Below are positions 43,004-52,086 of a stretch of 64,000 bases of DNA, one piece after another (position 1 is the first letter of the stretch; the number at the start of each line of letters is the position of its first letter). Origin of the DNA: an uncultured Bacteroidales bacterium (GTDB lineage Bacteria > Bacteroidota > Bacteroidia > Bacteroidales > Paludibacteraceae). A program made the position numbers and the translations under genes. Location: positions 1 through 64,000 of the forward strand of contig CACWNR010000001.1 of assembly GCA_902762355.1 (NCBI GenBank). Direction: 5' to 3'. A model generated the notes under the pieces. That model made no database searches. It worked only from the letters and a program-made list of their open reading frames with translations, and was not told the origin of the DNA.

Positions 43004-45186
43004 CAGTTGCCTAAATCGCAGTGGAACTTGAGCCGCACGAGCCGCACATGCATCTCGTCGTAGTAATCCTCCCCGAGCTCCTCCATCGCCTTCTTGATGT
43101 TATCGTCGTCAGCATTCTTGAAGTAGTCGTATATCTCCTCCTCTTCGTCCGGATCCACTACTTCCTTGATGAAGTAATTGATGTTGATCTTCGTACCGCT
43201 GAACACAATCGCCTCCAACTCGTCCATCATCTCCTCCATCGACATACCGTTGCTCTCGGCAAGGTCGTCCAAGTCCACACGCCGGTCAATTGCCTGAATG
43301 ATCTGTTTCTTACGCGTCGATTTCTTGGCCACCGTACGGATACGTAAGTCCTCCGGACGAATGATCTCGTTCTCATCCACGTACTCCTTGATGATCTTCA
43401 AGAACTCATCGCCGTATCGTTTGGCTTTCGCTACGCCTACGCCTGGGATAGTAAGGAGTTCCTCCATCGTGATGGGGTAGGTGGTCGCCATCGCCTCCAG
43501 ACTCGGGTCTTGGAAGATCACAAACGGCGGAACGTCGTTTTTCTTCGCTACCTTACGGCGGATATCCTTCAGGATCGCAAACAGCACTTCATCTGCGGCC
43601 GCACACGTAGCGCCTGCGCCATCCATCAGATCCTCGTCTTCGTCCTGAATCTCGATCGGTACTTCAAACTTACCGGCTTTGCGAATGAACTTAAGGCCGT
43701 CTTTGGTCAGTTTTAAATCACCGTACGTATCGACGTCTTTCTTGATCATGCCCACTACCAGCGCCTGGCGGAGAATAGCATGCAGCGTACTCTCTTCTTC
43801 GTCACTCGCCGCACCGAAATTCTCCAACTCATCGTGGTGATAACTCATCACCTCCGCCGTCTGGTTACCATGCAAGATATCTACGATATGTTCGGCTTTG
43901 TGATGCTCGTTCACTTGTTGGATGGTCTCCAGAGCCAACTGCAGCAACTCACTCGCATCCACCATCTTGTACGTCTTCCGGCAGTTGTCGCAGTTACCGC
44001 ATTTATCCTCCGTGTATTCCTCGCCGAAATAGTGCAACAGCAACTTGCGCCTACAGATCGTGCTCTCCGCATAACTCTGTGTCTCGAACAGCAACTGGTT
44101 GCCGATACCGATCTCCTTCGGAGTCTTACCCTGCTGGAAACGTCTCAAACGCTCGATATCATCCGGACTGTAGAAACAGATACACTGTCCTTCGCCGCCG
44201 TCTCGACCCGCGCGACCGGTCTCCTGATAGTAACCCTCCAAACTCTTGGGGATGTCGTAATGCACCACAAAACGTACGTCCGGTTTGTCGATACCCATAC
44301 CGAAAGCAATCGTCGCAACGATCACCTGACACTCCTCCATCAGGAACGCGTCTTGGTTCTCAGAACGTGTCTGGGCATCCATACCCGCGTGATACGGACG
44401 CGCCGAGATACCGTTCACTTTCAGTACCTCTGCCAAGTCCTCCACTTCCTTACGTGCCAAGCAATACACGATACCGCTCTTGCCTTCCATGCCGCGGATA
44501 TAACGCACCAGATCCTTATCCACATCTGCCGTCTTCGGACGTACTTCGTAATACAGGTTAGGACGGTTGAAACTGCTCTTGAAAACCGTCGCGTCCGGCA
44601 TGCCGAGGTTCTTCTGGATATCTTTCTGTACCTTCGGTGTCGCCGTCGCCGTCAACGCAATGATCGGCGCCTTGCCGATACGCTGAACCATACTTCGGAT
44701 CTGACTGTACTCCGGACGGAAATCATGACCCCATTCCGAGATACAATGCGCCTCATCCACCGCGTAAAACGAGATCTTCACGCCCTTTAAGAAATCCACG
44801 TTCTCGTTCTTCTGCAAACTCTCCGGCGCCAGATACAGCAATTTCGTCCGTCCTGCCAATACATCCTCTTTGACGGCATTGATCTCACCCCTGCTCAAAC
44901 TTGAGTTAATGAAATGCGCTACACCCTCAACCTCCGAATAGTTCCGCATGGCATCCACCTGGTTCTTCATCAGTGCAATCAGCGGTGAGATAACAATCGC
45001 CACTCCGTCCATCAACAAGGACGGCAACTGATAGCAAAGACTCTTACCGCCACCCGTCGGCATCAACACGAACGTGTCATTGCCCCCCATCACATTGCGG
45101 ATAATGGCCTCTTGATTGCCCTTGAACGTGTCATAACCAAAATAGGTCTGCAGCGCTTGTACTAACTGTTCATGTGTTACTTCCAT
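43003..45186 (-). CDS. recQ: ATP-dependent DNA helicase RecQ
   Basis: A 727-residue 3'-5' helicase of DNA repair and recombination. Motifs in order: GGGKSLCYQLPSLL (Walker A), VDEAHCISEWGHDFRPEY (motif II and the aromatic loop), TATATPKVQKDI, YYQETGRAGRDG; then the zinc-binding RQC region (CRRKLLLHYFGE, CGNCDNC), an HRDC domain (IFQDPSLEAMATTYP) and a C-terminal helix-turn-helix-like acidic extension. I chose the ATG at 45186 because the earlier in-frame ATG (45231) falls inside the promoter. First gene of the 13-gene minus-strand run. Confidence 0.94.
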   Translation of the reverse strand: MEVTHEQLVQALQTYFGYDTFKGNQEAIIRNVMGGNDTFVLMPTGGGKSLCYQLPSLLMDGVAIVISPLIALMKNQVDAMRNYSEVEGVAHFINSSLSRGEINAVKEDVLAGRTKLLYLAPESLQKNENVDFLKGVKISFYAVDEAHCISEWGHDFRPEYSQIRSMVQRIGKAPIIALTATATPKVQKDIQKNLGMPDATVFKSSFNRPNLYYEVRPKTADVDKDLVRYIRGMEGKSGIVYCLARKEVEDLAEVLKVNGISARPYHAGMDAQTRSENQDAFLMEECQVIVATIAFGMGIDKPDVRFVVHYDIPKSLEGYYQETGRAGRDGGEGQCICFYSPDDIERLRRFQQGKTPKEIGIGNQLLFETQSYAESTICRRKLLLHYFGEEYTEDKCGNCDNCRKTYKMVDASELLQLALETIQQVNEHHKAEHIVDILHGNQTAEVMSYHHDELENFGAASDEEESTLHAILRQALVVGMIKKDVDTYGDLKLTKDGLKFIRKAGKFEVPIEIQDEDEDLMDGAGATCAAADEVLFAILKDIRRKVAKKNDVPPFVIFQDPSLEAMATTYPITMEELLTIPGVGVAKAKRYGDEFLKIIKEYVDENEIIRPEDLRIRTVAKKSTRKKQIIQAIDRRVDLDDLAESNGMSMEEMMDELEAIVFSGTKININYFIKEVVDPDEEEEIYDYFKNADDDNIKKAMEELGEDYYDEMHVRLVRLKFHCDLGN

Positions 45187-45208
45187 AACAAAAAATCCAA
45201 TTTGGGTG

Positions 45209-45239
45209 CAAATGTACAAATTATTTTTCATATGTGCAA
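45209..45239 (-). promoter_or_regulatory. recQ: Promoter of recQ and the downstream gene run
   Basis: Minus strand: TTG (45239-45237), 20-nt spacer, TACATTTG (45216-45209), an exact consensus match 23 bp before the recQ start. Confidence 0.8.
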
Positions 45240-45283
45240 GAATCCACGTGATTTTTTTTTCTTTTTTATTTGCTCTCTGCTCT

Positions 45284-45508
45284 TTTCTGGCTCGGGCATA
45301 GGCAGATTAGCCCATCGCCGGTCGCTCTCTGCGAGCGGCCGATTCTAGCTTGCGGAGCGTCCGGTATTGTCTCTTGCATCCGTCCAATCTTGGCGGATAG
45401 ACAATACCGCCCTGCCCGCTCCGCAAGCCCCCCGCGCTGGTATCCTCTCTTTGGGGCGCTTAACTCCAGTGGGTTCGTGCGGCGGTACCCGCCTCTGTTC
45501 GTCCCTTG
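45284..45508 (+). repeat. Dispersed structured repeat, copy B
   Basis: About 225 bp matching the reverse complement of 19914-20135. The outer stem (45348-45359 with 45417-45428) is identical to copy A. The middle stem reads CGGTATTGTCT/AGACAATACCG where copy A has CGATATTGTCT/AGACAATATCG, so one base pair changes as a pair. The small hairpin before it also differs in paired fashion (GGTCGC with GCGGCC). The copy ends where promoter P1 begins. Confidence 0.8.
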
Positions 45509-45534
45509 CTGTCTGACCGGTTTTTTGTACTTTT
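45505..45534 (+). promoter_or_regulatory. Upstream promoter P1 in the leader of the sugar transporter gene
   Basis: TTG (45505-45507), 19-nt spacer, TACTTTTG (45527-45534), directly after the end of repeat copy B. The spacer is one base shorter than at the other promoters in the window. Confidence 0.5.
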
Positions 45535-45562
45535 GCGCCCGTTTTTATAAAAGGTACTTAAA

Positions 45563-45750
45563 CCCTATGTTTACCCTATGTTTTACCTATGTTTTACGTT
45601 ATCTGAATTATGAAAGTCATTTTATCAAATATGTGTACATCCCTCGTCGGGATGCTTAATCCGGAGCTCGGATATCATCTGGAGCATCGCAAAAACGGAG
45701 TGAACGTATGTTTAACCTATGTTTAACCTATGTTTGACGTATGTTTTACC
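45563..45750. repeat. Two 11-bp repeat tracts in the intergenic leader (unit CCTATGTTTAA)
   Basis: First tract 45563-45596 (CCCTATGTTTA and two near copies, one 12 bp long). Second tract 45705-45748 (CGTATGTTTAA, CCTATGTTTAA, CCTATGTTTGA, CGTATGTTTTA). Between them are two small hairpins (CATCCC with GGGATG; ATCCG with CGGAT). No protein gene is visible in 45240-45898. Confidence 0.75.
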
Positions 45751-45822
45751 TGTCAACCCTATTTTTTTAGTGCATGAATTTTGAAAAAATTAACACAAAA
45801 TGAGAAAAAATACACAAAACTC

Positions 45823-45853
45823 TTGCATATGTCGTAAAAAAGCAGTACTTTTG
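45823..45853 (+). promoter_or_regulatory. Promoter P2 of the sugar transporter and SusCDE-like operon
   Basis: TTG (45823-45825), 20-nt spacer, TACTTTTG (45846-45853); the -33 region is TTGCATATGTC. The short leader then holds two perfect palindromes, 45857-45874 (18 bp) and AGCTTAAGCT (45876-45885), before the start codon at 45899. The palindromes could bind a regulator or fold in the RNA. Confidence 0.8.
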
Positions 45854-45898
45854 TAGCCGATTTAATTAAATCGGAGCTTAAGCTAATAGAAAAACACT

Positions 45899-47242
45899 AT
45901 GCAAAAACGGAATTTGTCCTTTACACAACTCTTTAATTTGAGTTTTGGTTTCTTCGGGGTTCAAATCGCTTATGCGCTGCAAAGCGCCAACATTTCACGC
46001 ATTTTTGCTACTTTGGGTGCTGACCCGCACACGCTGAGTTTCTTCTGGATTCTCCCGCCGTTGATGGGTATGATTGTACAGCCGCTCGTAGGTAAGTACA
46101 GTGACAAGACGTGGACGCGTCTCGGTCGTCGTAAACCTTATCTGCTCGTGGGAGCGCTCATTGCAGTCGCGGTAATGCTTCTCCTTCCGAATGCCGGAGA
46201 CTTTACTTTCGCGCAGTCCGCTTTCCTCGGACTCAACGCAGCCATGTGGTTCGGACTCTTCAGTCTGATGTTTCTCGATACCTCGATTAACATCGCTATG
46301 CAGCCGTTCAAGATGATGGTCGGCGATATGGTCAACGAAGAGCAAAAGGGTACGGCATATGCTATCCAATCGGCTCTCTGTAACGCCGGTTCGGTGGTAG
46401 GTTACCTCTTCCCGATCTTCTTCACATGGGTTGGTATTGCCAACACGGCTCCCGAGGGCGTCATCCCTGATTCGGTTAAGTGGTCGTTCTATGCCGGCGC
46501 AGCTATCCTCATCCTATGCTCCCTCTATACCTTTGCTACGGTCAAGGAACTGAATCCGGAGGAATATGCGGCGTTCCATGGTATTGACACCAAAAAGAAA
46601 GAGGAGAAAGAAGAAGAGAAAGGCTTCATCCAATTGCTCAAAGAAGCACCGTCCGCTTTCTGGACAGTCGGCCTCGTGCAGTTCTTCTGCTGGGCAGCCT
46701 TCATGTATATGTGGACGTACTCCAACGGTGCGATCGCTATCAACTGCTTCGGTTGGGATGGCGTTTCGGCTGCTGATGCAGCCTTCCAGGATGCAGGCGG
46801 TTGGGTAGGCGTGGTCTTCTGCGTACAAGCAGTCGGCTCGCTCCTATGGGCAGCTTTCCTGCCGAAACTCGAGCATTGGTTCGGTAACAAGGGTGCGTAT
46901 GCCATCTCCCTCGTGGTAGGTGCTATCGGCTTCATCTCTATATGGTTTGTAACCAACCAATACGTGCTCTGGATCAGTTACCTCATCATCGGCGCTGCGT
47001 GGGCTGCTATGCTCGCCCTGCCGTTCACCATCGTGACTAACGCTATCAAGGGAGGAAACATGGGTTACTACCTCGGTCTCTTCAACTGCACGATCTGTAT
47101 CCCGCAAATCGTTGCAGCACTCTGCGGTGGTTTACTCCTTAGATATATATGCGCGCACGTACAAGCCGGTATGCTCGTCGTAGCCGGAGTCCTTCTCCTC
47201 CTCGGTGCTGTATCCGTCTTCGCAATCAAAGAGAAAGATTAA
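45899..47242 (+). CDS. MFS sugar transporter
   Basis: A 447-residue inner-membrane major facilitator with about twelve hydrophobic segments. The N-terminus LSFTQLFNLSFGFFGVQIAY and the loop DKTWTRLGRRKPYLLVGAL match the sucrose/maltose-type (GPH/SLC45-like) transporters of Bacteroidota. It is the first gene of an operon with SusC-, SusD- and SusE-like genes, so it probably takes up the disaccharide or oligosaccharide that this outer-membrane system delivers to the periplasm. An acidic/basic cytoplasmic loop (TKKKEEKEEEKGF) lies in the middle. Confidence 0.88.
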   Translation: MQKRNLSFTQLFNLSFGFFGVQIAYALQSANISRIFATLGADPHTLSFFWILPPLMGMIVQPLVGKYSDKTWTRLGRRKPYLLVGALIAVAVMLLLPNAGDFTFAQSAFLGLNAAMWFGLFSLMFLDTSINIAMQPFKMMVGDMVNEEQKGTAYAIQSALCNAGSVVGYLFPIFFTWVGIANTAPEGVIPDSVKWSFYAGAAILILCSLYTFATVKELNPEEYAAFHGIDTKKKEEKEEEKGFIQLLKEAPSAFWTVGLVQFFCWAAFMYMWTYSNGAIAINCFGWDGVSAADAAFQDAGGWVGVVFCVQAVGSLLWAAFLPKLEHWFGNKGAYAISLVVGAIGFISIWFVTNQYVLWISYLIIGAAWAAMLALPFTIVTNAIKGGNMGYYLGLFNCTICIPQIVAALCGGLLLRYICAHVQAGMLVVAGVLLLLGAVSVFAIKEKD

Positions 47243-47267
47243 AAACAAACAATAACTAACAATCATT

Positions 47268-50249
47268 ATGAAAAACAAAACACTCTCTCTCAGTCTCGTA
47301 GCCATGATGCTGATGTTCGGTATGGCTATGCAGGCGCAGATCAAGGGTACTGTATTGGAGCCTACCGGTGATCCGGCTATCGGCGCAAGTATTCTCCAAG
47401 TAGGTACTACGGTTGGTGTGATCACGGATTTCGACGGTAACTTCGAACTGAATGTTCCTGAAGGCGCTGAACTCCAGATCAGCTACATGGGATTTGCTAC
47501 GCAGACCTTACCTGCTAAGAACGGTATGGTTGTCAATCTCGTGGAAGACTCCCACCAACTCCAAGAAGTCGTAGCTATCGGTTACGGTTCCCAGAAAAAG
47601 AAAGAAGTAACGGGTTCTGTCGCTTCTGTAAAAGCAGAGGACTTCAACGCCGGTGTACACACCAGCCCCGCAGGTTTGCTACAAGGTAAAGTAGCTGGTT
47701 TGAACATTATCAACAACTCTAGCGACCCGACTTCCGGCGGTTACACAGTTCAGATTCGTGGTTTCTCGACCCTCGATAAGGGTGCTGGTACAACCCCGTT
47801 GTATATCGTTGACGGTGTGCCCGTTTCGTCAATTGACAACATCGCTCCTGAAGAAATCGCTTCGATGGACGTCCTCAAGGATGGTTCGGCTGCAGCTATC
47901 TACGGTACCCGTGGTACCAACGGTGTCATCTTGATCACCACCAAGCGCGGCGAAGGCTTCTCTGACCAACCGACCACAAACGTAGAGTATAGCGGCTACA
48001 TGAGTGTAGGATGGGTAAATAGCAAGACAGGTATGGCTACTCCCGAAGAGTTCCTCAACCTCGAGTCCATCTCTGGTGGTAAAGTGGTTCCGACAATCTA
48101 TAAAGACGAAAATGGTAATGTGACGCTGACCGATTGGATGGCGCAACTCACCCGCAAAGCTGCTATCACCCACAATCATAATGTAGCTATCACAGGCTCG
48201 CATAAGAAATTCAACTACCGTGCTTCTGTTGCTTTCAAGAATGCACAAGGTATCGCAAAGAACAATAACCGAATGGAAATCTTGGCGAAGTTAGCTGCAC
48301 AGCAAAAAGCGCTCGACGGTTGGCTCGACCTCCAGTATGATTTCTCGTACATGCACTACCGCAATGACTATTTCTGCGGTGACTTTACGCAAGCCGCTAT
48401 CGCGAACCCGACCTATCCGATTTATGACCCCAAATCTCCTTCGGGCTATTTTGCTCCGCAAGGTACCGGTCAGTCTAACCCGGTCGAGGCAATGAACAAT
48501 AAGGAGTCTTATCAAGATGGTAACTACTTCCGTGGTTCTATCAAGGCTACTGTGAACATCAAGGCTGTAGAAGGTTTGAAGATTAGTGGTTTTGCTGCTA
48601 TCGAAGAGGGTGACAACCGCGATTACTGGTACAATAAGACCCTTGCCAATGACGAGGCAGGTTCCGGTAAGGCTGGCCGTAAGAACTCGATGAACCTCAG
48701 CCAACTCTATGAGGCTACTGTTGACTACGCGCATAACTTTGATGGTGGCCATACTTTGGTAGCTGTCGCTGGTTTCTCTTATCAGAAGTTTATGTACGAT
48801 GGTTCGGAGATGTCCAATAAGGGCTTCCCGACAGACGATGCGAAGTACTACCAGATTGGTAATGGTGATGCAAGCAAGAAATATCTCAATGTATCTTCCT
48901 ATCGTAACTCTAACGTACTCGCAGCAGCATTCGCTCGTATCAACTATAACTACAAAGAGAGATACCTCATCTCCGCTTCTATCCGTGCTGAGGGTTCCAG
49001 CCGTTTCGGTAAGAACAATAAGTGGGGTTGGTTCCCTGCAGTCAGCGCCGGTTGGCGTATCAAGGGTGAGGACTTCATGAGAGACCAAGACTGGTGCGAT
49101 GAGTTGAAACTCCGTCTCGGTTTCGGTATCACCGGTAACAACCTGGGTTCGGACCTTAAGTCTGTAGCTATGTTGTCCAATGGCGGTACTTTCTGGTATA
49201 ACGGTGCATGGGTGTACACCTATGGTGTAAGCCAGAACGTCAACCCGGATCTCCGTTGGGAGCGTAAGTTCGAGTACAACCTCGGTATCGATTTCGCATT
49301 CTTGCAGAACCGCCTCTATGGTAGCTTGGATGCTTACATCCGTGAAACCAAAGACCTGCTTTGGGACTACGAAGTACCGACTCCTCCGTACCAATACGCT
49401 ACTTTGTTGGCAAACGCAGGTCAAATGCGTAGCTACGGTGTCGAGTTGGCCATCAGCGGTGTACCTGTTAAGACGAAAGATTGGACGTGGACAACTACGC
49501 CGACCTTCGCTTTCAACCGTAACTATATCACCAAACTTTCAGATCCTTCCAAGGGCTTTAACTACACCCAGACTACTTCCGGTGGTGTAGGTGAGAATGG
49601 TATCCAGAATACCAATACGCAAATCCTCGTCGAGGGACAACCGGTAGGTGCTTTCTACGGATATAATTTTGCCGGTTTCAAGTCGGATGGCACCTGGATG
49701 TATAATACGCCGACTGGCGGTTATACGTCTGATCCGAACGAAGGACACCGTATGTTGATTGGTAGTGCACAACCTGTGATTACCTTTGCTTGGAATAACG
49801 TCATCAAATGGCGTGACCTTGATATTACCATCTTCTTCCGTGGCGTAGCTGGCAATAAGATCCTCAACGTAACCCGTTGGGCATATGGTCCGCAGGCTTC
49901 GCAGTCCATGAACGTATTCATGTATGACATTACCCATAATCCGAAAAACAACCCCAATGGTGTAACATATACCAACAAGGCTGCCTTCTCGGACTACTAT
50001 CTTGAGGATGGTTCATACCTGAAGTTGGATAACATCACGGTGGGTTATACCTTCCGTTTCGCAGAGAACAAATACATTAAGTCGCTCCGTCTCTACGGTA
50101 CAGCGCAGAACTTGTTCACCATCACCGGTTACTCCGGTCAGGATCCTGAGGTTAATACGGCCAGCGTTTGGAATGCAGGTATCGACTATACCAGCTTCTA
50201 TCCGCGCGTAGGTTCCTTCCAAATTGGTGTTAATCTGAACTTGTTATAA
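47268..50249 (+). CDS. SusC/RagA-family TonB-dependent outer membrane transporter
   Basis: A 993-residue outer-membrane transporter. Signal peptide (residues 1-23, ending MAMQAQ), a carboxypeptidase-regulatory-like domain (about 24-100, IKGTVLEPTGDPAIGAS), a TonB-box and plug region (about 105-235, VVAIGYGSQKKKEVTGS, IRGFSTLDKG, DGSAAAIYGTRGTNGVI) and a 22-strand barrel to the end. It forms the pore that the SusD-like lipoprotein covers and draws energy from TonB. It lies 25 bp after the transporter gene. Codons favour GGT and GCT compared with neighbours, suggesting high expression. Confidence 0.94.
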   Translation: MKNKTLSLSLVAMMLMFGMAMQAQIKGTVLEPTGDPAIGASILQVGTTVGVITDFDGNFELNVPEGAELQISYMGFATQTLPAKNGMVVNLVEDSHQLQEVVAIGYGSQKKKEVTGSVASVKAEDFNAGVHTSPAGLLQGKVAGLNIINNSSDPTSGGYTVQIRGFSTLDKGAGTTPLYIVDGVPVSSIDNIAPEEIASMDVLKDGSAAAIYGTRGTNGVILITTKRGEGFSDQPTTNVEYSGYMSVGWVNSKTGMATPEEFLNLESISGGKVVPTIYKDENGNVTLTDWMAQLTRKAAITHNHNVAITGSHKKFNYRASVAFKNAQGIAKNNNRMEILAKLAAQQKALDGWLDLQYDFSYMHYRNDYFCGDFTQAAIANPTYPIYDPKSPSGYFAPQGTGQSNPVEAMNNKESYQDGNYFRGSIKATVNIKAVEGLKISGFAAIEEGDNRDYWYNKTLANDEAGSGKAGRKNSMNLSQLYEATVDYAHNFDGGHTLVAVAGFSYQKFMYDGSEMSNKGFPTDDAKYYQIGNGDASKKYLNVSSYRNSNVLAAAFARINYNYKERYLISASIRAEGSSRFGKNNKWGWFPAVSAGWRIKGEDFMRDQDWCDELKLRLGFGITGNNLGSDLKSVAMLSNGGTFWYNGAWVYTYGVSQNVNPDLRWERKFEYNLGIDFAFLQNRLYGSLDAYIRETKDLLWDYEVPTPPYQYATLLANAGQMRSYGVELAISGVPVKTKDWTWTTTPTFAFNRNYITKLSDPSKGFNYTQTTSGGVGENGIQNTNTQILVEGQPVGAFYGYNFAGFKSDGTWMYNTPTGGYTSDPNEGHRMLIGSAQPVITFAWNNVIKWRDLDITIFFRGVAGNKILNVTRWAYGPQASQSMNVFMYDITHNPKNNPNGVTYTNKAAFSDYYLEDGSYLKLDNITVGYTFRFAENKYIKSLRLYGTAQNLFTITGYSGQDPEVNTASVWNAGIDYTSFYPRVGSFQIGVNLNLL

Positions 50250-50260
50250 TACCTTAAATA

Positions 50261-52012
50261 ATGAGAAATATGAAAAAGATTATAATGTCTGCGCTTTTAT
50301 GCGCGATGATGGCGCCCCTCTTCGTATCATGCCATATGCTGGATGAAGAGAATTATGGAAACCCGACTTCCGAAGACATGTTGGCAAAAGAGGAAAACGT
50401 GGTACTTTTGGTAGGTCAGGCTTATGCCGATGTCAAGTGGTTGCACGATCACTGGGGATATTGGGGAGTTGCTTCTTTGACGGCTGACGAGTGTATCTGT
50501 CCGGTACGTGTTCCTGGTGAACACTGGTCAGATGGTGGCTATTGGAAAAATCTCAATACACACAAATGGAACGAATTCGGTGATGCATTCAAAAACATCT
50601 GGAACACCACTATTCAAGGTGCTGTGCTCTGTAATAAGTTGTTGGATGCGCTAGAGGCGAACAAGGCTAATATGTCTGTTGAGTTTTATAACCAATATAC
50701 GGCTGAGTTGAAAGTGCTCCGTTCCTATTATTACTACATGCTCTTTGACTGCTTCGGTCGTATTCCTTATCTGGAGGCTTATATAGATGTAACGGAACCG
50801 CTGATGGAGCCGCAAGCTGTGTGGGCACACCTCGTAACATGCTTGGAATTGAATGCACCGAACTTGCCGATCGTTAATGATGCGAATCGTGCATCCTTCT
50901 ATGGCCGTTGCTCGCAAGGTATGGCATATGCTCTTTTGGCTCGTATGTATCTGAATGCTGAGTCATTTGGATGTACTCCGGAGAACGTGAATGCGGTTAA
51001 ACGTGCAAAAGATGCAGAGAAATCCTTACTCGAAGAGGCAGGTATTAATATCTCTGCACCGACAGATTTCTACACCAACGCTGTTCGTTGTTGCGACAAG
51101 GTCATCGATTCCGGCTCTTATACCATCGAGTCCGATTTCTTCTCCAACTTCCTTATCAAGAACGAGAATTCGAAAGAGAATATCTTTGTGATTGTAGAGG
51201 ATGGTAACGCGGATTTCGACTATCGTGACTATGCTGGTTCAATGGCGAATAAACTCCGTGTTACGATGTTGACTCTCCACTATTGCCACCAGAAGACGTG
51301 GAACCTCATCGAGAAACCATGGAATGGATTCTGTGCGCGTCCTAAGTTCTTGGAGCGCTACAACCTGCGCGATGTTCGTGGACCTGGTGATGAAGGTCTC
51401 GGCACGAAGAATACAAAACGTTGGGGATGGTTCGTCGGTCCAATTTACGATGAAAAGGGTGAGAAATTACTCAAGGATGAAAATGATTCCTTGGCTATCA
51501 TCCGTCCGGAGATAGAGTCTCTTGATGAAGCTACTTGGAATGATGGTGCGCGTATGCTGAAGTATGAGGTAGATAAGACCAAAACATATAAGTACTGCGA
51601 AAATGACTTCGTTCTCTTACGTTATGCTGATGTCCTTTGGATGAAAGAGGAAGCAATCATGCGTGGTGGTACGGGTATTAGTGGTATCTCTTCTACTGAT
51701 TTCCAGAAGATGCTTACACGTACCTTCGCTTATGAGGCTGATCCGAAAGCCGCTTATCTCGCTGCTTATGGTGATCCCTCTGGTTGGACTTTGGATATGA
51801 TTCTGGACGAGCGTGGTCGCGAGTTTGCATGGGAGAACATCCGTCGTCGTGACTTGATTCGCTTCGATAAGTACAGTGACCCGACTTATGTACAATATGT
51901 GGCTGCTCGCGAGCCGTTCCGCAAATGGTTCCCGATCCCGTACTCTGTATTGGAGAAAGGTAAACGCGATGAGAACGGTAAACCGATCTGGACGCAAAAC
52001 GAAGGCTATTAA
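50261..52012 (+). CDS. SusD/RagB-family outer membrane lipoprotein
   Basis: A 583-residue glycan-binding lipoprotein anchored at the outer leaflet. The lipoprotein signal ends LFVSC; a second possible start is the ATG at 50270 (MKKIIMSALL). The helical TPR-like N-terminal half contains ELKVLRSYYYYMLFDCFGRI, a SusD hallmark, and the C-terminal half ends in ILDERGREFAWENIRRRDLIRF, also typical. It pairs with the SusC-like protein 11 bp upstream to capture an oligosaccharide. Specificity is not predictable, though the neighbouring SusE-like protein suggests an alpha-glucan. Confidence 0.94.
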   Translation: MRNMKKIIMSALLCAMMAPLFVSCHMLDEENYGNPTSEDMLAKEENVVLLVGQAYADVKWLHDHWGYWGVASLTADECICPVRVPGEHWSDGGYWKNLNTHKWNEFGDAFKNIWNTTIQGAVLCNKLLDALEANKANMSVEFYNQYTAELKVLRSYYYYMLFDCFGRIPYLEAYIDVTEPLMEPQAVWAHLVTCLELNAPNLPIVNDANRASFYGRCSQGMAYALLARMYLNAESFGCTPENVNAVKRAKDAEKSLLEEAGINISAPTDFYTNAVRCCDKVIDSGSYTIESDFFSNFLIKNENSKENIFVIVEDGNADFDYRDYAGSMANKLRVTMLTLHYCHQKTWNLIEKPWNGFCARPKFLERYNLRDVRGPGDEGLGTKNTKRWGWFVGPIYDEKGEKLLKDENDSLAIIRPEIESLDEATWNDGARMLKYEVDKTKTYKYCENDFVLLRYADVLWMKEEAIMRGGTGISGISSTDFQKMLTRTFAYEADPKAAYLAAYGDPSGWTLDMILDERGREFAWENIRRRDLIRFDKYSDPTYVQYVAAREPFRKWFPIPYSVLEKGKRDENGKPIWTQNEGY

Positions 52013-52086
52013 TTGAAAGAAATTCGTTAGATAGAACGAATCTAAAATTCATAACTAATTAACTTACTAATTAAAAAACAAAAATC

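Noticed and set aside
43780-44790. Long plus-strand frame of about 336 codons opposite recQ
   Set aside because: RecQ on the other strand has all helicase motifs; the antisense frame has low-complexity composition and no start signal.
48291-49424. Minus-strand frame of about 377 codons opposite the SusC-like gene
   Set aside because: The SusC-like protein is full length and recognisable; the antisense frame has no family features.
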